Shown piece after piece: positions 5,367-11,614 of a DNA stretch of 11,614 nucleotides (position 1 is its first letter; each line of letters opens with the position of its first letter). The position numbers were made by a program, and so were the translations under genes. The notes beneath the pieces were generated by a model. The model saw only the letters and a list, made by a program, of their open reading frames with translations. It did not search any database and had not been told where the DNA came from. Source of the DNA: Acidimicrobiaceae bacterium (GTDB taxonomy: Bacteria; Actinomycetota; Acidimicrobiia; Acidimicrobiales; UBA8592); contig PBMJ01000025.1 of the NCBI GenBank assembly GCA_002722525.1, positions 9,452-21,065 of the forward strand, read 5' to 3'.

Positions 5367-6827
5367 CTAACGTAACTGTTCAGAGTACGGAGTCACTGGT
5401 TTAGGAAGCAACGAATTTCCCTCTAGCCACTGATCTACTGAAGCTGCACATGCTCTACCTTCAGCAATTGCCCACACGATAAGGCTTTGCCCTCGTCCTG
5501 CATCTCCTGCGACAAAAACTCCGTTCTCAGTGCTCATCCAGTTTTCATCACGCACAATGTTCCCTCGATTGTCAAGATCTACACCCAGTTCAGTTGGAAC
5601 ACCAGACTGCTCTGGTCCGGTAAAGCCGAGGGCTAGAAAGACTAGGTCTGCCTTATATTCCTGCTCAGTTCCAGTAATTTCCACAAAATTCATTCGACCA
5701 TCTTCATGTTTGATCTCAACATCTATCGTTTCTAGAGATGTGACGTGATTATTCTCGCCGATGAACTGTTTTGTACTAATCGAGAACACTCTCTCTCCCC
5801 CTTCGTCATGAGCAGATGACGTTCGAAGCATCATTGGCCATGTGGGCCAAGGAGTTGAGATATCTCTGCTCTCTGGAGGTTCCGGCATGATTTCAAATTG
5901 GTGAATTGATACCGCCCCATGACGATGTGCGGTACCTAGACAATCTGCACCGGTATCACCACCGCCGATGATGATCACATTTTTCCCCGCTGCAGAAAAG
6001 GGGTGCTCATCTAATTTTCCTTCAGCGACTAGATTCGCTGGAACTAAATATTCCATGGCCTGGTAGATACCTTCTAGTTCTCGACCTTTAACTGGGAGAT
6101 CCCGCCACTGTGTAGCGCCGATAGCTAGAATCACAGCATCGTTTTCTGCTTTGAGCTCATTAGCATCTAAATCTTTTCCTACTTCGACATTTGTTTCAAA
6201 TTTCGTTCCTTCGTCATACATCTGTTGCAATCTTCTGTCTAGGAATCGTTTTTCCATTTTGAATTCTGGTATTCCGTATCTAAGAAGACCACCGATTTTT
6301 TCAGATCTTTCAAATACTGTGACATCGTGGCCAGCTCGAGTTAGCTGTTGAGCGGCAGCTAGACCTGCTGGGCCTGAACCGACTACGGCAATTCTCTTCC
6401 CAGTTTTTCTTTCGGGAATGATTGGGTACACCCAGCCCTCATTCCATGCGCGTTCGATGATCTCCACTTCTACTTGCTTTATAGTTACGGGATCTTCATT
6501 AATTCCTAATACACATGCGGCTTCACAGGGAGCTGGACATAATCGACCAGTAAACTCTGGAAAATTATTAGTAGCATGAAGGGATTCGATAGCCCGTTTC
6601 CACTCATTTTTATAAACTAAATCATTCCAATCTGGGATTAGATTTCCCAGAGGGCACCCGTTATTACAAAAGGGGATTCCACAATCCATGCAGCGAGATG
6701 CTTGCATTTTTAGAGCATCAGTATCGAAGGGTTCATAGACTTCACTCCAGTCGCGAAGGCGAACTGGAACAGGCCGAGATTTCGGAACAATCCGGTCATG
6801 TTTCATAAATCCTTTGGGGTCGCCCAT
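5367..6827 (-). CDS. gltD: Glutamate synthase (NADPH) small subunit
   Basis: A 486-residue GltD, the FAD- and Fe-S-bearing subunit that passes electrons from NADPH to the large subunit for making glutamate from glutamine and 2-oxoglutarate. The N-terminal region has two cysteine groups for [4Fe-4S] centres: Cys46, 49, 54, 58 and Cys97, 101, 105. A FAD-binding VGSGPAGLAAAQQL follows at about 150-163, then the NAD(P)H-binding IIGGGDTGADCLG near 285-297, and the C-terminal FAD motif VFVAGDAGRGQSLIVWAI. Length is typical. The ATG overlaps the gltB stop by one base (TAATG), a strong sign of coupled translation and balanced subunit amounts. No residue of note is missing. Confidence 0.97.
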   Translation of the reverse strand: MGDPKGFMKHDRIVPKSRPVPVRLRDWSEVYEPFDTDALKMQASRCMDCGIPFCNNGCPLGNLIPDWNDLVYKNEWKRAIESLHATNNFPEFTGRLCPAPCEAACVLGINEDPVTIKQVEVEIIERAWNEGWVYPIIPERKTGKRIAVVGSGPAGLAAAQQLTRAGHDVTVFERSEKIGGLLRYGIPEFKMEKRFLDRRLQQMYDEGTKFETNVEVGKDLDANELKAENDAVILAIGATQWRDLPVKGRELEGIYQAMEYLVPANLVAEGKLDEHPFSAAGKNVIIIGGGDTGADCLGTAHRHGAVSIHQFEIMPEPPESRDISTPWPTWPMMLRTSSAHDEGGERVFSISTKQFIGENNHVTSLETIDVEIKHEDGRMNFVEITGTEQEYKADLVFLALGFTGPEQSGVPTELGVDLDNRGNIVRDENWMSTENGVFVAGDAGRGQSLIVWAIAEGRACAASVDQWLEGNSLLPKPVTPYSEQLR

Positions 6828-9800
6828 TATGAACCTCCCATTGTCGGCATTACGGCTTTAACAATATCCGTACCATTGGCTTCTGCCTCAGCAATGGCAT
6901 CGAGAACCCGCTTGTAGTCTCTTGGGACAACTTTAACGAATTGGTCCATTGCTTTCGGCCACGAATCTATCAACCGTTTTGCTAATTCTGAACCAGTTTC
7001 AGCTTGATGTCTAGCTACGGTTTCTCGCAGCCAACCAATATCTCCTTGGTCCAAATCCTCCAAATCAACGAGTTCCCTATTGACTCGGCCAGGAAAGGTT
7101 CCATCAACGTCGAGAACATACGCTATACCTCCAGACATTCCAGCTGCGAAGTTTCTTCCAGTCGGGCCAAGAATTACCACTCGCCCACCAGTCATGTACT
7201 CGCATCCATGATCTCCGACACCTTCTGCAACAGCAAGAGCTCCAGAATTCCTTACGCAAAATCGTTCACCAACTAGACCACTGAGGAATACTTCTCCGCT
7301 GGTTGCACCATACAAGATAACGTTTCCAGCTATTACGTTTTCTTCAGAACGGAAGGGTGAATCTTCTGGAGGCGATACGATAACTTTCCCACCGCTTAAC
7401 CCTTTGCCGACATAATCATTGGCGTCTCCATGCAAACGAAGCGTTATTCCGGCTGGAACAAATGCAGCAAAACTATTACCGGCTGACCCTGTGAAATCCA
7501 CTTGGATAGTGTCATCTGGCAAACCTTCTCCTCCCCACCTTTTGGTGAGATGATGGCCGAGTAAAGTACCCACAGTTCTGTTCACATTACGAATCGGCAT
7601 TTCTAAATGCACTCGATCGCCATGTTTAAGAGAACCCTCAGCTAGCTGGATTAAGGTTTGGTCGAGAGCATACTCTAGTCCATGATCTTGCTTCTCTCGG
7701 CAGTACCTAACTGAATTAGATGGAAGAGGAGGCTGATAGAGAACTGCTGAAAGATCAAGGCCCGCTGCTTTCCAATGGTTTATACCGTCGGAAACATCCA
7801 ATGCATCAACTTGACCGACTGCCTCTTTAAGCGTTCTAAAGCCGAGTTGTGACAGAAGCTCTCTTACTTCCTGTGCTATGAATTCCATGAAGTTCACCAC
7901 GTGGTCAGCCTGACCTTCGAATTTTTCACGCAACTTCGGATTCTGGGTGGCAATACCAACTGGGCAAGTATCGAGGTGGCATACCCGCATCATTACGCAA
8001 CCCATTACAACTAGTGGAGCTGTAGCGAAACCAAATTCTTCTGCACCAAGCAGTGCAGCGATGACAACATCACGCCCAGTCTTTAACTGGCCATCACATT
8101 GAACGACCACTCGATCTCTTAAGTTATTTAACAGTAGTGTCTGCTGCGTTTCGGCTAGTCCTAATTCCCAAGGAGTTCCGGCATGCTTTATTGATGTCAA
8201 TGGAGAGGCTCCTGTACCTCCGTCGTGCCCTGAGATCAATACAACATCTGCGTGAGCTTTCGCTACACCTGCGGCGACAGTTCCGACACCAAGTTCAGAT
8301 ACAAGTTTTACATGAATTCGCGCCTCTGGATTAGCGTTTTTCAAATCATGGATTAATTGTGCTAAGTCTTCGATTGAATAAATATCATGATGAGGTGGAG
8401 GTGATATCAGGTCCACACCGGGTGTTGAATGACGCACTTCTGCTATCCAAGGCCATACTTTATGCCCTGGAAGTTGTCCGCCTTCGCCGGGCTTAGCCCC
8501 TTGTGCCATTTTTATTTGAATGTCATCAGCATTAACAAGGTACTCGCTCGTAACTCCAAACCTGCCTGATGCCGCTTGTTTAATTGCAGATCTTCTAAGG
8601 TCACCGTTTTCATCTGGCTCATATCTACTAGGATGCTCACCACCTTCACCGGTATTTGATTTTGCACCGATTCTATTCATAGCTATTGCTAAGGTTTCGT
8701 GCGCTTCAGCAGAAATAGAGCCGTATGACATAGCTCCAGTAGAGAATGTTTTCATTATTTTTTCGATTGACTCGACTTCACTGATAGGAACTGGGGACCG
8801 AGAACCAAAATTAAACTTAAACAAGCCACGTAAAGTCGCTAGATTCGTACTTTGCTCATTTATTTGATTTGTGTACTCTTTGAAAATATCGAATCTACCT
8901 TGGCGCGTAGCATGCTGTAATTTGAAAATACTTTCTGGATTGAAGAGATGATATTCTCCTTCACGTCTCCATTGATACTCTCCTCCAGCTACTAATTGTC
9001 GATGGGAGCGGTGGGTTGGCGTTGTTGGGAACGCTATCTGGTGCCTAAATTTCACCTCTTCAGCTATTTGCGCATACCCTACTCCGCCCAATCTGCTCAT
9101 CGTTCCTGGGAAGGCATCGATCACTAAGGGCTTACCCAATCCGATAGCTTCGAAGATTTGAGATCCTATATAACTCCTTACTGTAGATATGCCCATTTTA
9201 GACATCACTTTTAGCACGCCTTTATCGAATGCTTTGACATAATTCTTGTAGGCCTCTTCGATAGTGATAGTTGGACCGTCTTCACCGTCTCTTCTCTCAA
9301 TTAAGTCTGCAATAGTTTCAAAGGCCAGATAAGGGTTTACCGCATTAGCGCCATATCCAAGGAGAAGGCAGAGATGGTGAACTTCCCGCATTTCGCCAGT
9401 TTCGATTATGAGACTAACTTTTGAACGGGTCTTCTCCCTGATCAGATGATGATGCACTGCGGCAGTCGCTAACAATGCTGGGATAGGTGCGTGGCTTGCG
9501 CTGGCTCCTCGATCAGAAAGAACGATCAGATTTTTACCAGATTCGATCGCTTTGGAAACTAAAGCCCGAGTATTCTCTATCGCCGCTCGAAGGCCGCTTC
9601 CACCTTCATCAACTGGATAGATGCACTGGATAACTTCCGTTTGAAACTGATTATGGCCTGATTGCCCACTTAGCTCCCCATCAATGTCTAGCAGTCGAAG
9701 TAATTCCTTGTTTGTTATGACTGGATGCTCTAGAAATATTCGCTGGCAGGATTCGGGTTTACTCTCAAGAAGGTTGAGCTCCGGTCCTAACCAACCATAA

Positions 9801-11464
9801 GTAGAGGTAACTATTTCTTCTCGAATTGCGTCAAGTGGAGGATTGGTCACTTGCGCAAAGAGCTGCTTGAAATAGTCATAGAGAAGTCGCGGGCGGTTTG
9901 AAAGGACAGCTAGAGGTGTATCTGTTCCCATTGAACCTATAGCTTCTTTGCCATTCAAGTACATGGGAGTCATGAGTAACTTCAATTCTTCATTAGAATA
10001 GCCAAACAATTTTTGCCGAGTGAGAAGTGGGCTGTTTTCTGGGCGAGCGACCTGCCTGTCTGGCAGCTCTGATAGTAATATTTCATTTTCGTTTAGCCAC
10101 TTACCGAAGGGCTGAGCGGACGAGAGCATCTCCTTAATTTCTGCATCTCGGACGATTCTTCCTTGTTCGGTGTCTATAAAGAACATTTTGCCAGGCTGAA
10201 GTCTTCCCTTCTCAATTATGTTCGAGCTGGGAATATCTAAGACGCCTACTTCAGAGGCCATCACTACTAAATCATCATCTGTAAGCCAGTAGCGTGAAGG
10301 TCTAAGACCATTGCGGTCTAGGACAGCTCCAACGACAGCTCCATCGGTAAAAATTATCGATGCAGGACCGTCCCAAGGTTCAATTCTTGTCGCGTGGTAC
10401 CTATAGAAAGCTTTGAGCGATTCGTCCATGCTTTCGTGATTTTCCCATGGTTCAGGGATCATCATAAGAACAGCCTCGGGTAACGAGTACCCGCCCAAAA
10501 CGAGAAGTTCTAGACATTCGTCAAATGCCGCTGTATCAGATGCTCCTGGGGTGCATATTGGAAAAAGTTTTTCAAGGTCACTACCGAAAGCTTCAGTATC
10601 AAGTACTGCTTCTCGAGCTCTCATCCAATTTCGGTTTCCTTGAACGGTATTTATTTCTCCATTGTGAGCAATAAATCGATATGGATGTGCAAGAGGCCAC
10701 GACGGGAATGTATTTGTTGAAAACCTTGAATGGACAAGGGCTAATGCGCTCTCTACACGCTCGTCGGACAGATCTAAAAAGAACTCCCCTAGCTGTGGGG
10801 TGGTTAACATTCCTTTATATACAAATGTCCTAGATGACAAGCTCGGAAAATAAACGCCGGAATGCATCTTTGACATGCCTCCCATTCCCTCTCCCGCTAC
10901 ATCAGCTCTTTCGAATTGGATTTCGTGCTGGCACCTCTTTCGCAGAATATAGGCTTTTCGGTCTAAATCTATTCCAGATAGATAACTGCCATCATCGTTC
11001 GAATAAGTTAGAAAAATTTGGGAAAACTTCGGCATTGTTCCTAAGGCCCCAGAGCCAAGATTTGAACTGTCCACTGGAGTATCACGCCATCCCAGTATTG
11101 AAAAACCTACCTCTTCAGCGATCATTTCTACAGAAGAAACTGCTAGGTCATATTCTGAAGAGTCTTGTGGCATAAAGGCAATGCCCGTGACAAATTCACC
11201 TTCTTCCGGAAGTTTAAAATCAACCACCGCTCTAAAGAATTTGTCGGGTACTTGAATTAAAATCCCAGCCCCATCTCCCGTGTTTTCTTCTGAACCTAAC
11301 GCTCCTCTATGCTGAAGCTGACAAAGTGCTCCGATAGCAGAAGAAACGATCTTGTGACTTCTGTGGCCTTTTAAGTTAGCTATGAAGTTCACACCACAGG
11401 AATCATGCTCAAATGAAGGATCGTACAATCCTTGTGTCTGAGGTAAATCTGGATTCATAGTCAT
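6827..11464 (-). CDS. gltB: Glutamate synthase (NADPH) large subunit
   Basis: A GltB of 1545 residues from the chosen start, typical for the family. Order of domains: N-terminal class II glutamine amidotransferase whose nucleophile is Cys23 in HDSCGVNF, exposed after removal of a short propeptide, with HRGA and NTGDGAG just after it; a central linking domain; the FMN and 2-oxoglutarate barrel with GAKSNTGEGGE, AQGAKPGEGGQLPG, SPPPHHDIYS and GHDGGTGASP; the 3Fe-4S cysteines Cys1156, 1162, 1167 in CVMMRVCHLDTC; and the C-terminal beta-helix (GXGXG) domain over the last 250 or so residues. Ammonia released from glutamine is channelled to 2-oxoglutarate. The frame stays open to a TTG at 11545, adding 27 residues, but ATG 11464 has a good ribosome site (AAGGAAG, 5 nt away) and a propeptide of plausible length. 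It leads the gltBD operon. Confidence 0.97.
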   Translation of the reverse strand: MTMNPDLPQTQGLYDPSFEHDSCGVNFIANLKGHRSHKIVSSAIGALCQLQHRGALGSEENTGDGAGILIQVPDKFFRAVVDFKLPEEGEFVTGIAFMPQDSSEYDLAVSSVEMIAEEVGFSILGWRDTPVDSSNLGSGALGTMPKFSQIFLTYSNDDGSYLSGIDLDRKAYILRKRCQHEIQFERADVAGEGMGGMSKMHSGVYFPSLSSRTFVYKGMLTTPQLGEFFLDLSDERVESALALVHSRFSTNTFPSWPLAHPYRFIAHNGEINTVQGNRNWMRAREAVLDTEAFGSDLEKLFPICTPGASDTAAFDECLELLVLGGYSLPEAVLMMIPEPWENHESMDESLKAFYRYHATRIEPWDGPASIIFTDGAVVGAVLDRNGLRPSRYWLTDDDLVVMASEVGVLDIPSSNIIEKGRLQPGKMFFIDTEQGRIVRDAEIKEMLSSAQPFGKWLNENEILLSELPDRQVARPENSPLLTRQKLFGYSNEELKLLMTPMYLNGKEAIGSMGTDTPLAVLSNRPRLLYDYFKQLFAQVTNPPLDAIREEIVTSTYGWLGPELNLLESKPESCQRIFLEHPVITNKELLRLLDIDGELSGQSGHNQFQTEVIQCIYPVDEGGSGLRAAIENTRALVSKAIESGKNLIVLSDRGASASHAPIPALLATAAVHHHLIREKTRSKVSLIIETGEMREVHHLCLLLGYGANAVNPYLAFETIADLIERRDGEDGPTITIEEAYKNYVKAFDKGVLKVMSKMGISTVRSYIGSQIFEAIGLGKPLVIDAFPGTMSRLGGVGYAQIAEEVKFRHQIAFPTTPTHRSHRQLVAGGEYQWRREGEYHLFNPESIFKLQHATRQGRFDIFKEYTNQINEQSTNLATLRGLFKFNFGSRSPVPISEVESIEKIMKTFSTGAMSYGSISAEAHETLAIAMNRIGAKSNTGEGGEHPSRYEPDENGDLRRSAIKQAASGRFGVTSEYLVNADDIQIKMAQGAKPGEGGQLPGHKVWPWIAEVRHSTPGVDLISPPPHHDIYSIEDLAQLIHDLKNANPEARIHVKLVSELGVGTVAAGVAKAHADVVLISGHDGGTGASPLTSIKHAGTPWELGLAETQQTLLLNNLRDRVVVQCDGQLKTGRDVVIAALLGAEEFGFATAPLVVMGCVMMRVCHLDTCPVGIATQNPKLREKFEGQADHVVNFMEFIAQEVRELLSQLGFRTLKEAVGQVDALDVSDGINHWKAAGLDLSAVLYQPPLPSNSVRYCREKQDHGLEYALDQTLIQLAEGSLKHGDRVHLEMPIRNVNRTVGTLLGHHLTKRWGGEGLPDDTIQVDFTGSAGNSFAAFVPAGITLRLHGDANDYVGKGLSGGKVIVSPPEDSPFRSEENVIAGNVILYGATSGEVFLSGLVGERFCVRNSGALAVAEGVGDHGCEYMTGGRVVILGPTGRNFAAGMSGGIAYVLDVDGTFPGRVNRELVDLEDLDQGDIGWLRETVARHQAETGSELAKRLIDSWPKAMDQFVKVVPRDYKRVLDAIAEAEANGTDIVKAVMPTMGGS
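6833..6839 (-). promoter_or_regulatory. gltD ribosome binding site inside the gltB 3' end
   Basis: The reverse strand reads GGGAGGT ending 5 nt before the gltD ATG. It is formed by the last sense codons of gltB (Gly-Gly-Ser), so the strong Shine-Dalgarno constrains the large subunit's C terminus. Together with the TAATG overlap it fixes the gltD start. Confidence 0.8.
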
Positions 11465-11517
11465 GAAGACTTCCTTCATTTTCGGATACTGTGCAAGCGA
11501 AGAGGGCCAATACCTAT

Positions 11518-11545
11518 ATTCTACCTTTTTACCCTCTATTCCCAA
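11518..11545 (-). promoter_or_regulatory. Candidate gltBD promoter
   Basis: On the reverse strand TTGGGA (11545-11540, 4 of 6 matches) is followed by 16 nt and then TAGAAT (11523-11518, 5 of 6). Transcription would begin near 11511, giving a leader of roughly 47 nt before ATG 11464. If real, the longer TTG start at 11545 would lie outside the transcript. I see no glutamine riboswitch-like element in this short leader. Confidence 0.35.
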
Positions 11546-11614
11546 AGAATTTTCATCCAGTATGGAAAACTACCCTTCATCAGGCAGAATGACTGTCATG
11601 GAGTTTGTTGAAGA

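Noticed and set aside
10834..11175. Plus-strand open frame of 113 codons within gltB, and other long frames opposite gltB, pyk and the GDPD gene
   Set aside because: They lie antisense to strongly conserved coding sequence, carry no motifs and no ribosome sites; they are frame shadows.
11570..11614. Possible C-terminal tail of a further minus-strand gene (14 codons then TAG), or start of a plus-strand gene at ATG 11589
   Set aside because: Too short to show any family resemblance; either or neither could be real, and the window ends before it can be decided.

Overview
The window looks like chromosomal DNA of an AT-leaning actinobacterium. The lineage clues are a DUF3151 protein, a family known essentially from Actinobacteria, and a pyruvate kinase of the K+-independent, Lys-type class common there. 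A streamlined, possibly marine, Acidimicrobiia-like organism would fit the compact spacing and composition, but that is inference. Nothing points to phage, plasmid or insertion sequences.

Layout. Positions 1-2756 (minus strand) hold a tight cluster read leftward: pyruvate kinase, DUF3151 protein, a MobA-type nucleotidyltransferase and a rhodanese-domain protein cut by the window edge (gaps of 21, 29 and 4 nt). A divergent gap of 109 bp follows. Positions 2866-4052 (plus) hold a glycerophosphodiester phosphodiesterase (TTG start) coupled by a 1-nt overlap to a VOC/glyoxalase-fold protein. Positions 4053-4674 hold no credible protein gene. Positions 4675-5364 (plus) encode an alpha/beta hydrolase, which converges with a 2-nt gap on the gltBD operon at 5367-11464 (minus), encoding both subunits of NADPH glutamate synthase with a 1-nt stop/start overlap.

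The notable part is the 622-bp gap at 4053-4674. It has the layout of a structured RNA gene of about 450 nt: an A/T-rich upstream tract and a perfect TTGACA -35 (4145), a predicted 5' end near 4180, and an intrinsic terminator (4573-4630). Its core is a degenerate tandem array of hairpins. Five have UUAG or UCAG loops at 4311, 4344, 4383, 4422 and 4461, the last four exactly 39 nt apart. Two variant hairpins continue the spacing with loops near 4499 and 4540. The UUAG/UCAG hairpins use different stem sequences that remain complementary, which is covariation inside one molecule. A 9-bp long-range helix (4290-4298 with 4563-4571) encloses the whole array. I recognise no known RNA family (it is not RNase P RNA, tmRNA, SRP RNA or a familiar riboswitch), so this is the best candidate for something undescribed.

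The protein genes are otherwise housekeeping: lower glycolysis, molybdenum-cofactor maturation, phospholipid-headgroup turnover and ammonia assimilation. The pyruvate kinase is unusual in lacking most residues that bind K+ in the classical enzyme.
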